Positions 15,530 through 22,608 of a stretch of DNA of 22,608 nucleotides are shown piece by piece. The notes beneath the pieces were generated by a model. That model had not been told where the DNA came from, searched no databases, and was given only the letters and a program-made list of their open reading frames with translations. The stretch lies in contig JADFVX010000088.1 in NCBI GenBank assembly GCA_015222755.1, positions 1 to 22,608 of the forward strand, in the 5' to 3' direction. The DNA comes from Pseudomonadota bacterium. GTDB lineage: Bacteria > Desulfobacterota > JADFVX01. Both the position numbers and the translations under genes were made by a program. Every line of letters starts with the position of its first letter. The first letter of the stretch is position 1.

Positions 15530-16093
15530 TTATTCTTTAACACGCTCTACGTAACTGCCGTTTCTGACATCGACCTTCAAAAGGTCACCCTCGTTTATAA
15601 AAAGTGGCACATTCAAGGTTGCGCCAGTCTCAAGCTTTGCAGGTTTTGATCCCCCCGTTGCAGTGTCTCCCTTGAATCCAGGGTCTGTCTCGGCAACTCT
15701 CAGGTTTATAAAGTTTGGGAGAGTAACACCGACTACCTTACCGTTATACTCCATCACTTCAGCAACTGTATTTTCCTTCAGAAAAAGGCGGTCATTCCCT
15801 ATCTGGTCAGCAGGTACCGTTATCTGCTCATAGGTCTGCTCGTTCATAAAATGATAATCTTCACCGTCGCTGTAAAGGAATTGCATGCTCGATTCCTGGA
15901 CATCGGGCTTTGCTACTTTTTCAGAGGCCCTGAAGGTCTTTTCGACTACGGCACCGCTGAGCATGTTTTTCAGTTTCGTCCTTACAAAGGCACCGCCCTT
16001 GCCTGGCTTGACGTGCTGAAAGTAAGTGATAACGTATGGAGTACCGTCAATCTCTATCTTCAGCCCGTTTCTAAAATCTGATGTGGAATACAC
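15530..16093 (-). CDS. efp: Translation elongation factor P
   Basis: A 187-residue EF-P, the three-domain tRNA-shaped factor that rescues ribosomes stalled on polyproline. The N-terminal KOW-like domain carries the loop VKPGKGGAFVRTKLKN with Lys32 at the tip, the position modified in many bacteria. A lysine here fits the EpmA/EpmB beta-lysylation type rather than the arginine (EarP) type; the modifying enzymes are not in the window. The C-terminal block GDTATGGSKPAKLETGATLNVPLFI is the conserved EF-P signature. The start is GTG at 16091-16093, three bases after the pepQ stop, with GAGAGGG upstream. The pepQ-efp-accB-accC order is widespread in Firmicutes and deltaproteobacteria. Confidence 0.97.
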   Translation of the reverse strand: MYSTSDFRNGLKIEIDGTPYVITYFQHVKPGKGGAFVRTKLKNMLSGAVVEKTFRASEKVAKPDVQESSMQFLYSDGEDYHFMNEQTYEQITVPADQIGNDRLFLKENTVAEVMEYNGKVVGVTLPNFINLRVAETDPGFKGDTATGGSKPAKLETGATLNVPLFINEGDLLKVDVRNGSYVERVKE

Positions 16094-16096
16094 TAT

Positions 16097-17158
16097 TTAC
16101 CCTCTCATATGTTCGTTGCACCTGGTTATGATCTCAGCACCCTCCGCCGTCACATGTATCATGTCTTCTATCCTGACTCCTCCCACTTCGGGCAGGTATA
16201 TTCCAGGTTCTATTGTAAATACCATTCCTTCTTCCAGAATATCTTCACTCTTCTCGGATATCACTGGGAGTTCATGTATCTCAAGGCCAACACCGTGTCC
16301 AGTGCCATGACCGAAAAAATCTCCGTACCCTTTTTGCCTTATATAGTCTCTGGCAACTCTATCTACATCTGATGCCCTTAGTCCGGGGCTTACATATTCT
16401 ATGGCGCGGTCATGGGCCTCAAGTACTATGTCATAAATCTCTGCGGCCTTTTCAGAGACAGTACCAACCTTAATGGTGCAGGTCTCGTCGGTATGATATC
16501 CGTTATAAACAGCCCCGAAATCAACAATAAGCAGGTCTCCCTCTTCCAGCTTTTTTTCACCTGGCCTTGCGTGGGGCAGGGCCGACTGTTTTCCTGATGC
16601 AACTATAATGTCAAAGGAGGCCTTGCTTGCACCCCTTTTTCTCATTTCCACTTCCAGGCTCAGGGCTATGTCCGACTCCCTCGTTCCCGGAATGATCATA
16701 TCACGTACAGCGCAAAAGGCATCAAAGGCTATATCACTTCCCCGCCTTATTGCTGCCAGCGCCTCGGCACCTTTAAGAAGTCGAAGACGTCTGACTTCAT
16801 CCTGCAGGGGGAGCATATTGCGCCCCTTAAGGATTGCCGAAGCCTCTTTCCATTCGTGATGAGACAAGTGCTTCGACTCAAATGCTATCTCATCAATTCC
16901 GTCTTTTTCCAACAAAGATGCAAGGGTCTCAAGTCTTTTTTTGCAGATAAGAACTTCAGCTCCTCGAACCTCCCTTTCCGCCTGCAGCTCATATCTTCCA
17001 TCGGTCAAAAGATAAGACCTGCCCTTTGTTACAAGAAGGGCAGCCGAACTGCCGGTAAAACCCGTCAGGTAGCAGATATTTACAAGATCCGTTACCCATA
17101 TTGCACCTACACCCTTTGCATCTAAAATATCAAAGATCCTGCTATCCAGAAGACTCAT
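16097..17158 (-). CDS. pepQ: Xaa-Pro dipeptidase/aminopeptidase, M24B family
   Basis: A 353-residue cytoplasmic proline peptidase. A creatinase-type N-terminal domain (about 1-125, with YLTGFTGSSAALLV) precedes the pita-bread metallopeptidase domain. The five metal ligands are visible: Asp213 (VDFGAVYNGYHTDET), Asp224, His288 (GHGTGHGVGLEIHE), Glu317 (FTIEPGIY) and Glu331 (GVRIEDM). The family removes N-terminal residues next to proline; dipeptidase versus aminopeptidase specificity cannot be settled, so the symbol is by common usage. It directly precedes efp (3-nt gap), giving a proline-linked pair. No ribosome-binding site is seen before the ATG, and a possible promoter ends only a few bases upstream. 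Confidence 0.93.
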   Translation of the reverse strand: MSLLDSRIFDILDAKGVGAIWVTDLVNICYLTGFTGSSAALLVTKGRSYLLTDGRYELQAEREVRGAEVLICKKRLETLASLLEKDGIDEIAFESKHLSHHEWKEASAILKGRNMLPLQDEVRRLRLLKGAEALAAIRRGSDIAFDAFCAVRDMIIPGTRESDIALSLEVEMRKRGASKASFDIIVASGKQSALPHARPGEKKLEEGDLLIVDFGAVYNGYHTDETCTIKVGTVSEKAAEIYDIVLEAHDRAIEYVSPGLRASDVDRVARDYIRQKGYGDFFGHGTGHGVGLEIHELPVISEKSEDILEEGMVFTIEPGIYLPEVGGVRIEDMIHVTAEGAEIITRCNEHMRG

Positions 17159-17170
17159 ACAGAGGTCGAG

Positions 17171-17199
17171 ATATTATCATTTTTTACTGTGCTTTGCAA
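17171..17199 (-). promoter_or_regulatory. Weak sigma70-type promoter candidate before pepQ
   Basis: On the minus strand TTGCAA (17194-17199) and TAATAT (17171-17176) are separated by 17 nt; the overlapping GATAAT is closer to consensus but at 15 nt. Transcription would begin only about 6 nt before the pepQ ATG, which would be almost leaderless. pepQ indeed lacks a ribosome-binding site, but the match is weak. Confidence 0.22.
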
Positions 17200-17215
17200 C
17201 TTGCCCTGGCCTTCT

Positions 17216-17659
17216 CTAAGAGGCACCGTCGAGGTGCTCTGAAGCTGCCTGAATTGCTAAACGGTAGCCCAGTGCTCCGAAACCGCAAATTTGCCCCACA
17301 GCAATATCTGCAATTAGGGATTTTTTCCTGAACTCTTCCCTTTTGTGAATGTTGCTTAGATGCACTTCAATGACAGGAATGGCAACTGCCAGCAGGGCAT
17401 CTCTGATAGCAACACTGGTGTGAGTATAGGCCGCCGGATTTATGATGATACAATCAGCATTGCCTATGCAGCCCTGTATCTTGTCAACAATTGCGCCCTC
17501 TGTGTTTGACTGGAATATATCTACCTTCCATGCATATTTTTTTGCCTCATCAGCTATAGAGGCATTTATACTCTCTAGATTTTCACTGCCATAGTGGCCA
17601 GGCTCCCTTAGTCCAAGCATATTAAGGTTTGGCCCGTGAATAACCAAAAGCTTTTTCAC
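17216..17659 (-). CDS. aroQ: Type II 3-dehydroquinate dehydratase
   Basis: A 147-residue type II dehydroquinase, which converts 3-dehydroquinate to 3-dehydroshikimate in the shikimate pathway. Seen: IHGPNLNMLGLREPGHYG with the catalytic Tyr23 and nearby Arg18, FQSNTEGAIVDKI, the substrate loop IINPAAYTHTSVAIRDAL (Asn74, His80), IEVHLSNIHKREEFR with the catalytic-site His100, and the closing VGQICGFGALGYRLA. The start is GTG at 17657-17659, preceded by AAGGAGGT at ideal spacing. A strong hairpin with a T run sits just before this ribosome-binding site. Together with aroC and aroB upstream it supplies three steps of aromatic synthesis. Confidence 0.96.
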   Translation of the reverse strand: MKKLLVIHGPNLNMLGLREPGHYGSENLESINASIADEAKKYAWKVDIFQSNTEGAIVDKIQGCIGNADCIIINPAAYTHTSVAIRDALLAVAIPVIEVHLSNIHKREEFRKKSLIADIAVGQICGFGALGYRLAIQAASEHLDGAS

Positions 17660-17676
17660 TTACTACCTCCTTCAAC

Positions 17677-17698
17677 AAAAAAGGCTGCAAATGCAGCC
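17677..17698 (-). terminator. Intrinsic terminator hairpin directly upstream of the aroQ ribosome-binding site
   Basis: On the minus strand GGCTGC, loop ATTT, GCAGCC (17683-17698) is followed by TTTTTT (17677-17682): a perfect 6-bp GC-rich stem plus T run. It would end transcripts from the roadblock gene. Its T run lies only about 8 nt before the aroQ ribosome-binding site, so it is also inside any aroQ leader made from further upstream. Confidence 0.75.
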
Positions 17699-17714
17699 AT
17701 TTATCAAATAATAC

Positions 17715-17728
17715 CCGCTACAAAGCGG
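17715..17728 (-). repeat. Small hairpin between the roadblock gene and aroQ
   Basis: CCGCT (17715-17719) and AGCGG (17724-17728) form a perfect 5-bp stem with a 4-nt loop, 16 nt before the aroQ terminator hairpin. TATTAT follows it on the minus strand and could be a -10 box, but no -35 is evident. Confidence 0.35.
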
Positions 17729-17776
17729 AGTTGGATTCAATACCGAGAGGTCAAATCGAAATCCAGTCGAAAAAGG

Positions 17777-18136
17777 TCAGAATTCTTCTGCCAGGCACTG
17801 CGATTTAATTCTTAAAAGGTAGCGCCCCTTCCCGCAATTGCCACCCGGTTTAAGCGCAAGTGCGATAAAGTATTCATCTGTAATTAACCTTACAAGAAAA
17901 AGAAGTTGATCGGTACGAACTGTTAACTCCTCCATCTCGCCGGCTTTAAGCACTTCAGCTGCCTTTTTTATTTCAGCTATAATGGCCGTATATTCAATGC
18001 CAAGGGTCTGAATATCGACTGAAGCACCTGGCTTGATGTAGTCTGCCAGTGAAATGCCGTCTGCAGCCATTACAACAGAGGCTATGCCACCAGGCACTGA
18101 TTCAACAACCGTTTCTACGACTTCATTAAAATCCAT
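17777..18136 (-). CDS. Roadblock/LC7-like domain protein
   Basis: A 119-residue protein whose fold signature resembles the roadblock/LC7 (MglB-like) family: an initial helix (MDFNEVVETVVESVPG), then GIASVVMAADGISLADYI, a helix (TLGIEYTAIIAEIKKAAEVL), and strands MEELTVRTDQLLFLVRLIT and YFIALALKPGGN. Such proteins often regulate small Ras-like GTPases (MglA-type) in polarity and motility, but no GTPase gene is visible, so the role is open. I chose the ATG at 18134-18136 over a longer frame beginning 39 nt upstream because it follows GAGAGGTG and overlaps the preceding stop as TGATG, a coupling signal. The longer frame would run over the upstream gene. A short C-terminal Cys (SQCLAEEF) is present. 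Confidence 0.75.
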   Translation of the reverse strand: MDFNEVVETVVESVPGGIASVVMAADGISLADYIKPGASVDIQTLGIEYTAIIAEIKKAAEVLKAGEMEELTVRTDQLLFLVRLITDEYFIALALKPGGNCGKGRYLLRIKSQCLAEEF

Positions 18137-18435
18137 CAGTTTACACCTCTCATCTCCTGTATAGCCGCGAGCCACGATTCAAGTCTTGCAATCTGCGCCT
18201 CAACGGCAATGGGGCCTGAAGAAGTATCGCCAGAAACATCTGAAGGTTTACTGTCTTCTCCAGCGGCCTCTGCCATCATGGCTTCAATCTCTTTTAGCTT
18301 GGTACTGGCACCTTCATTAGTGGGGTCAATCTCCAGGATCGTTTTATATATATCGAGGGCCTTATCGAAGTAACCCTGTTTTATATACAGTTCAGCTATG
18401 GTATTAGTCGTAATATCTTCAGCATTTTGCGCCAT
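18136..18435 (-). CDS. Small tetratricopeptide-repeat protein
   Basis: A 99-residue protein with one clear TPR plus a flanking helix at about residues 9-50 (AELYIKQGYFDKALDIYKTI; EIDPTNEGASTKLKEIE). A Ser/Gly/Asp-rich linker follows, then a C-terminal amphipathic helix (IARLESWLAAIQEMRG). That layout suggests an adaptor with two contact surfaces. It starts 20 nt after aroB with GGGTGA before the ATG, and its stop overlaps the roadblock ATG (TGATG), so the two are probably made in step and may form a complex. It is encoded downstream of a type IV pilus gene, so a link to pilus or polarity control is possible but is inference only. Confidence 0.8.
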   Translation of the reverse strand: MAQNAEDITTNTIAELYIKQGYFDKALDIYKTILEIDPTNEGASTKLKEIEAMMAEAAGEDSKPSDVSGDTSSGPIAVEAQIARLESWLAAIQEMRGVN

Positions 18436-18455
18436 TTGTCACCCGCTAAATAATT

Positions 18456-19526
18456 TTAAACTATCATATCTCCATAGGTTGATGACGAAATATTCTTTAT
18501 CTCAACTTCCCCTATTTTTTTTGGCAAAATAAAACGCAAGTCCCCTAAAACGACTTTTTTGTCCAGCTTCATCGCACTCATCAATTCAGCCTTTGCCAGC
18601 CCAGATGCTTCAAGTGGCAAACCGTATCTTTCAAGAAGACTGCCTATCCTGAGACTCACATCACTATTACATAAACCAACTCGTTCTGCAAGCTTTGCCG
18701 CGTAAATCATTCCTATGGCAACGGCCTCCCCATGCTTATACTCTTTGTATTTTGTAACAGCCTCAACTGCATGGCCAAAGGTATGACCAAAATTCAAGAT
18801 GGCTCTTTGCCCGGCCTCTCTCTCGTCTGCCGAGACGACACTTGCCTTAATTCGGCAAGATCTTTCTATTATATGCTGAAGGCCCTTTTCATCCCCTTCA
18901 AGTATGCCATCTGCATGTGCTTTCAGAAATTCAAACAGTTCCTCATCTTTAATTACACCATATTTTATAACCTCAGCAATTCCTGCCCGTATCTCCCTTT
19001 GATCAAGCGTCTTAAGTGTAGCTATATCTGTGTATACAAGCTTTGGTTGATAAAAAGCTCCGATGAGGTTTTTCCCCATTGGGTGATTGACGGCGGTCTT
19101 GCCACCTACACTGGAATCTACCTGGGCCAGTAGTGTCGTAGGGACCTGAATAAATGGAACGCCGCGCAAATATGTAGCAGCCACAAATCCTGTAATATCA
19201 CCTACTACACCGCCTCCAAGTGCAATGAGCGGCGTGTAGCGATCTGCCCTGTATTCGACAAGCTTGTCAAAGATCCTTCCCGCCCACTCAAGGCTCTTAA
19301 ATTCCTCACCGTCAGGCATCTCAATCAGAGAAACATTAAAGCCCGCAGCCGACAGGCTGTCGGAGATGGCATCGTAATACAGCGGGGCAACCGTTGTATT
19401 TGTGACGACTGTTACCTGTTTGCTGCTGGTGTATTTCTTTAGCGTCCCACCAAAGTCGCCTAATATATTATTTCCAATGAATATGGGGTAGCTGCGTTTT
19501 CCAAGCTCAAGCTCAATCGACTGCAT
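18456..19526 (-). CDS. aroB: 3-dehydroquinate synthase
   Basis: A 356-residue AroB, which cyclises DAHP to 3-dehydroquinate using NAD+ and a divalent metal. Seen: the NAD-binding block ALGGGVVGDITGFVAATYLRG, VPTTLLAQVDSSVGGKTAVN, NLIGAFYQPKLV, and metal-site blocks IRAGIAEVIKYGVI, LNFGHTFGHAVEA and YKHGEAVAIGMIYAA. It lies 47 nt after aroC. No good ribosome-binding site precedes its ATG. In many relatives a shikimate kinase (aroK) sits between aroC and aroB; here it is absent. Confidence 0.96.
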   Translation of the reverse strand: MQSIELELGKRSYPIFIGNNILGDFGGTLKKYTSSKQVTVVTNTTVAPLYYDAISDSLSAAGFNVSLIEMPDGEEFKSLEWAGRIFDKLVEYRADRYTPLIALGGGVVGDITGFVAATYLRGVPFIQVPTTLLAQVDSSVGGKTAVNHPMGKNLIGAFYQPKLVYTDIATLKTLDQREIRAGIAEVIKYGVIKDEELFEFLKAHADGILEGDEKGLQHIIERSCRIKASVVSADEREAGQRAILNFGHTFGHAVEAVTKYKEYKHGEAVAIGMIYAAKLAERVGLCNSDVSLRIGSLLERYGLPLEASGLAKAELMSAMKLDKKVVLGDLRFILPKKIGEVEIKNISSSTYGDMIV

Positions 19527-19573
19527 TCAGTACCGTACTATATAAGACTTTTGCTATATACAACTCCATGCTT

Positions 19574-20785
19574 TTAAAAATTAGATACATACTCTGAATA
19601 GGAATCAAAGTTACGCCTAATCTCTTCAATTGAGTCTCCGCCAAACTTATCAAGAAAGGCCTTGGCAATCTCAAATGCCACAACGGCTTCACCGATAACA
19701 GAAGCGGCAGGCACTGCACATACATCCGAGCGTTCTATGCTCGCCTCAAAGGGTTCTTTTGTACACATATCAACTGACATCAGTGGCTTATAGAGCGTAG
19801 GAATCGGCTTCATGACGGAACGAACTACCACATCCTTGCCATTTGTCATACCGCCTTCAATACCACCTGCATGGTTTGTCTTTCTATTGAACTTGCCATC
19901 CTCATAAGCTATCTCATCATGGGCCAGCGAACCTGGCCGCCTGCCTTCTTCAAAGCCAATTCCTATTTCTACTCCCTTAATAGCCTGAACACTCATCACT
20001 GCACCGGCAATAAGCCCGTCCAGCTTTTTATCAGCCTGGACATGACTGCCAAGCCCCACTGGCAAACCACTTACAACGATCTCAAATATACCGCCAAGAG
20101 AATCACCGTCCTCTTTAGCTTTATCAATTCTTTTTTTGATAGATTTAGTTAACTCGGGACTTGGACACCGCACCTCAGACTTCTCGGCAGCCGCAAAGAG
20201 CTCTGATAATTCCGGCTGGCTGTCAATATTTGAATAATATAAAGATCCAGGGACATGGCAATCTTCCATCATTATTCCACCTATCTCGGCAACCCAGCTG
20301 TAAACTTCTATCCCAAATTCCTTTAGAAGCGTTTTTGCAAAGGCCCCGGCTGCTACACGTGCAGCAGTTTCTCTTGCACTTGAGCGTTCAAGGATATTTC
20401 TAATGTCAGATTGGTTGTACTTGATAGCGCCGCTGATATCGGCATGACCGGGGCGAGGGCGAGTTACTGGCTGTGCCCTTTTCTTGTCATCTTCGGATAT
20501 TTCGGTAGGCTCCGGGCTCATTATTTCAGACCAGTTTTTCCAGTCAAGATTTTCAATGAGCATAGTGACCGGCGAGCCTATAGTCTTACCATGACGCACA
20601 CCGGAGAGAATCTGAACCTGATCACTCTCAATCTTCATACGTCCACCACGGCCATAACCTGACTGACGTCTTTTTAGATCATGATTGATCGTTTCAGGTG
20701 TAACAAAAAGATTTGAAGGAACATTTTCAATTACAGTTATTAAGGCCTGACCATGAGACTCTCCTGCCGTAACATACCTAAGCAT
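19574..20785 (-). CDS. aroC: Chorismate synthase
   Basis: A 403-residue AroC, slightly longer than the common 360-390, that converts EPSP to chorismate using reduced FMN. Seen: the start RYVTAGESHGQALITVIE (His11), RRQSGYGRGGRM, SGVRHGKTIGSPV, TRPRPGHADISGAIKYN, the ILERSSARETAARVAAGA block, NHAGGIEGGMTNGKDVVVR, and near the end RSDVCAVPAASVIGEAVVAF. The ATG directly abuts the pilQ TAG with no ribosome-binding site visible, so translation probably depends on ribosomes finishing pilQ. It forms a pilQ-aroC-aroB run. Confidence 0.97.
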   Translation of the reverse strand: MLRYVTAGESHGQALITVIENVPSNLFVTPETINHDLKRRQSGYGRGGRMKIESDQVQILSGVRHGKTIGSPVTMLIENLDWKNWSEIMSPEPTEISEDDKKRAQPVTRPRPGHADISGAIKYNQSDIRNILERSSARETAARVAAGAFAKTLLKEFGIEVYSWVAEIGGIMMEDCHVPGSLYYSNIDSQPELSELFAAAEKSEVRCPSPELTKSIKKRIDKAKEDGDSLGGIFEIVVSGLPVGLGSHVQADKKLDGLIAGAVMSVQAIKGVEIGIGFEEGRRPGSLAHDEIAYEDGKFNRKTNHAGGIEGGMTNGKDVVVRSVMKPIPTLYKPLMSVDMCTKEPFEASIERSDVCAVPAASVIGEAVVAFEIAKAFLDKFGGDSIEEIRRNFDSYSEYVSNF

Positions 20786-22608
20786 CTATGGAGTATCTTT
20801 AATTATGCGGGGGGTAATGAATATTAAAAGCTCAGCCTTATCATCTGTTTTGAATGTTGATTTAAAGAGGTTCCCCAAAATAGGTATCCTTGAAAGCCAA
20901 GGGACACCTGTCGTCCCACTAGCCTTATCCTGCGTATAAATACCACCGATTACAGTTGTATCACCGTCTTTTATAAGTATCTGTGTTTCAGCCTCTTTCT
21001 TGTTGATACTGGGCTTTCCACCGGCACCGGTTCTAGCATAATCGGGCGAGTTCTTGGCGGCCTTAATTTTCAAATGTATACGACCGTCAGGCTTAATATT
21101 CGGCGTAACCGTCAGATTCAGGTTAGCATCAATAAATTCAGTTTTTGTTCCTGATTCAGAAGTGGTTTCAAAGGGAATAGAGAAACCCTGCTCAATAGAG
21201 GCTTCCATATTGTTCATTGTGACTATTCGCGGCCTTGATATAATCTTAGAAACACCTTTAGCCTCCAGGGCCGAAAGTTTCAGGTCAAGAGAAAAAGTAT
21301 TTTTGATGTTACCAAAGTTGAAGCCCAGGGCCGCACCGGCAGTCGACTCTGCATCTGTCCCTGTTCCGGCACCAACGGAAGGTCCAACAGATGGTGGATT
21401 AAGGGCATAGGCACCGCCAAATCCCGCCCCGGCATTATAAGTACCGTCACTGGTCCCCTTAGTTGCTCCGACACCCCATTGGACGCCAAGGTCTCTGGAA
21501 TAATTTGTATCAACCTCGACTATCCTTGCTTCAATTAAAACCTGCGGCGTAGGCTTGTCTATCTGCTTGATTATCTTCTTTGCTTCCTCGATATTTGCAG
21601 GAAGATCGTTAATGATAAGAAGGTTCCCCCTCGTATTTGTCTGAACGCTGCCCCGACCACTGAGAACAGACTTGATTTGACCGGCAGCAACACTCACGTC
21701 TTCATGACTTACTCTTATAAATTCTGTAGTAAGTTCCTCCAGCTTCTCCATTGCCTTTATTTTCGCCAAAGCATCCAACTCTTCTTTATCAATTTTCTTT
21801 CTAGGAGCAAAGCGGATAACATTGCCGTCTACAATACTTGCCAGATTATTTGTCTGAAGTATGATCTCTATAGCCTGGTCAAGAGGGACATCACGGAGGC
21901 TTAAGGTCACGGTCCCCTTAACATCCTTATCAACAATTACATTGAAGTTCTTGAGCTCACCTAGATACTTCAGCAGGTACTGCAAGTCAGCATTCTGAAA
22001 GTCCAGCGTAACGCGCTCACCTTCGGAAGGAGATACTGGCTCTATCACTTCCGTTTCAGAAGGCTGAGCGTCGGCCATTGCTTCTAGTTTTTCAGTTGAC
22101 AGGGCTTCGACGGAATCTGTGTCAGATAGATGAGCTGATACCTTTTTTGCCTCAATGACCTCCGCTATAACTTCCTCTGGGATTGCAATTTGATCATCCC
22201 TATCGAAATCTATATAAACCTCACTGCCATCTGCACTAACATCATAAGATGCTTCTTCTGCGTGTGCAACTACAACCCTCGTAACAGCAGAAGGCGTTTT
22301 TTTCAGTTGGTATGAACTAATTAAGACCACCGGAGAATTAAATTCTGAAGTATCAAGGCTCCTCTGCAATCTTCTAGGCAGCTTTGCCGCCTTAATGTCC
22401 AGCGCCAGCTTGCCCGCTTCCAACTCAGTGACATCATAACTCACCTCACCCCCGGTTACGGAGATGACAACTCTGGACTTACCATGTATCTGCTTAAAGT
22501 CAATCCCTGAAACAGCTACTTCCTGTACTTCAGCTACTTCCTGTACTTCAGCTACTTCCTGTACTTCAGCTACTTCCTGTACTTCAGCTACTTCCTGTAC
22601 TTCAGCTA
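20786..22608 (-). CDS. pilQ: Type IV pilus secretin PilQ, 5' end missing (open at right window edge)
   Basis: The frame is open from the right edge to the TAG at 20786-20788 (607 codons). The GTG at 22444 is internal, because the AMIN-domain sequence SGIDFKQIHGKSRVVISV continues upstream of it. Counting from that codon: an AMIN region to about 80; a secretin/TonB short N-terminal domain (VTLDFQNADLQYLLKYL) at about 145-213; an N0/N1-type secretin_N domain at about 240-300 (GNLLIINDLPANIEEA); and the pore-forming secretin domain at about 385-547 with VTPNIKPDGRIHLKIKA and VPWLSRIPILGNLFKS. A Gly/Ala/Ser-rich insert sits at about 325-375. PilQ is the outer-membrane channel for the pilus fibre. 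The visible N-terminus consists of an EVQEVA repeat. pilM-N-O-P would be expected beyond the edge. Confidence 0.95.
   Translation of the reverse strand, partial: AEVQEVAEVQEVAEVQEVAEVQEVAEVQEVAVSGIDFKQIHGKSRVVISVTGGEVSYDVTELEAGKLALDIKAAKLPRRLQRSLDTSEFNSPVVLISSYQLKKTPSAVTRVVVAHAEEASYDVSADGSEVYIDFDRDDQIAIPEEVIAEVIEAKKVSAHLSDTDSVEALSTEKLEAMADAQPSETEVIEPVSPSEGERVTLDFQNADLQYLLKYLGELKNFNVIVDKDVKGTVTLSLRDVPLDQAIEIILQTNNLASIVDGNVIRFAPRKKIDKEELDALAKIKAMEKLEELTTEFIRVSHEDVSVAAGQIKSVLSGRGSVQTNTRGNLLIINDLPANIEEAKKIIKQIDKPTPQVLIEARIVEVDTNYSRDLGVQWGVGATKGTSDGTYNAGAGFGGAYALNPPSVGPSVGAGTGTDAESTAGAALGFNFGNIKNTFSLDLKLSALEAKGVSKIISRPRIVTMNNMEASIEQGFSIPFETTSESGTKTEFIDANLNLTVTPNIKPDGRIHLKIKAAKNSPDYARTGAGGKPSINKKEAETQILIKDGDTTVIGGIYTQDKASGTTGVPWLSRIPILGNLFKSTFKTDDKAELLIFITPRIIKDTP
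22513..22608. repeat. 18-bp tandem repeat inside pilQ, running off the window
   Basis: The unit CAGCTACTTCCTGTACTT is repeated without a mismatch five times from 22513, plus six bases of a sixth copy at the edge. On the minus strand it stays in frame and encodes (EVQEVA)n just before the AMIN domain of PilQ. Confidence 0.97.

Noticed and set aside
18137..18175. Longer roadblock protein beginning at 18175
   Set aside because: The extra 13 residues would overlap the TPR gene by 40 nt; the start at 18136 has a better ribosome-binding site and a TGATG coupling overlap.
22442..22444. GTG at 22444 as the start of PilQ
   Set aside because: The frame continues upstream with sequence typical of an AMIN domain (SGIDFKQIHGKSRVVISV), so this codon is an internal valine.

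Overview
This is a gene-dense stretch of bacterial chromosome. All recognised genes lie on the minus strand, so transcription runs from the right end of the window to the left. The gene order (pilQ, aroC, aroB, a TPR/roadblock pair, aroQ, pepQ, efp, accB, accC at one end; mutS, an AMIN amidase, glnD, xerD at the other), the octaheme cytochrome lipoproteins, the type IV pilus secretin and an in-frame selenocysteine codon all suggest a Gram-negative, redox-active member of the former Deltaproteobacteria (Geobacter/Desulfuromonas-like or a related Desulfobacterota lineage). That placement rests on gene order and family content; no phylogeny was run. Base composition looks to be in the mid-40s % GC by eye, lower than typical Geobacter.

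Right part (about 12.9-22.6 kb): a housekeeping block. PilQ (5' end cut by the window edge inside an 18-bp tandem repeat) abuts aroC, followed by aroB, a small TPR protein translationally coupled to a roadblock/LC7 protein, and aroQ behind a strong hairpin-plus-T-run. Then come a proline-type M24 peptidase, EF-P, the two subunits of acetyl-CoA carboxylase that carry and carboxylate biotin (accB, accC), and a lipoate ligase/octanoyltransferase. Spacings are mostly 0-60 nt.

Middle part (about 8.4-12.8 kb): a looser group of redox or cysteine-rich genes. The most notable is a short gene at 12525-12773 that reads through an in-frame TGA. It encodes an 82-residue SelW/Rdx-family thioredoxin-like protein with a C-x-x-U redox motif and has a bacterial SECIS-like hairpin just after the UGA. 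It is followed by a YcgN-family cysteine-rich protein, a two-BON-domain lipoprotein, the longest non-coding stretch of the window (about 450 bp), the epoxyqueuosine reductase QueH, and two tandem paralogous octaheme c-type cytochrome lipoproteins.

Left part (1-8.4 kb): mutS, then an N-acetylmuramoyl-L-alanine amidase whose GTG start overlaps the mutS stop, then glnD (PII uridylyltransferase), xerD overlapping glnD by 13 nt, and the start of a [2Fe-2S] ferredoxin-domain protein cut by the left edge. I see no mobile elements, rRNA, tRNA or CRISPR array. I did not find a convincing wholly new multi-gene system. The features most deserving follow-up are the hidden selenoprotein gene, the tandem octaheme lipoproteins, the PilQ repeat and the aroQ leader hairpin.
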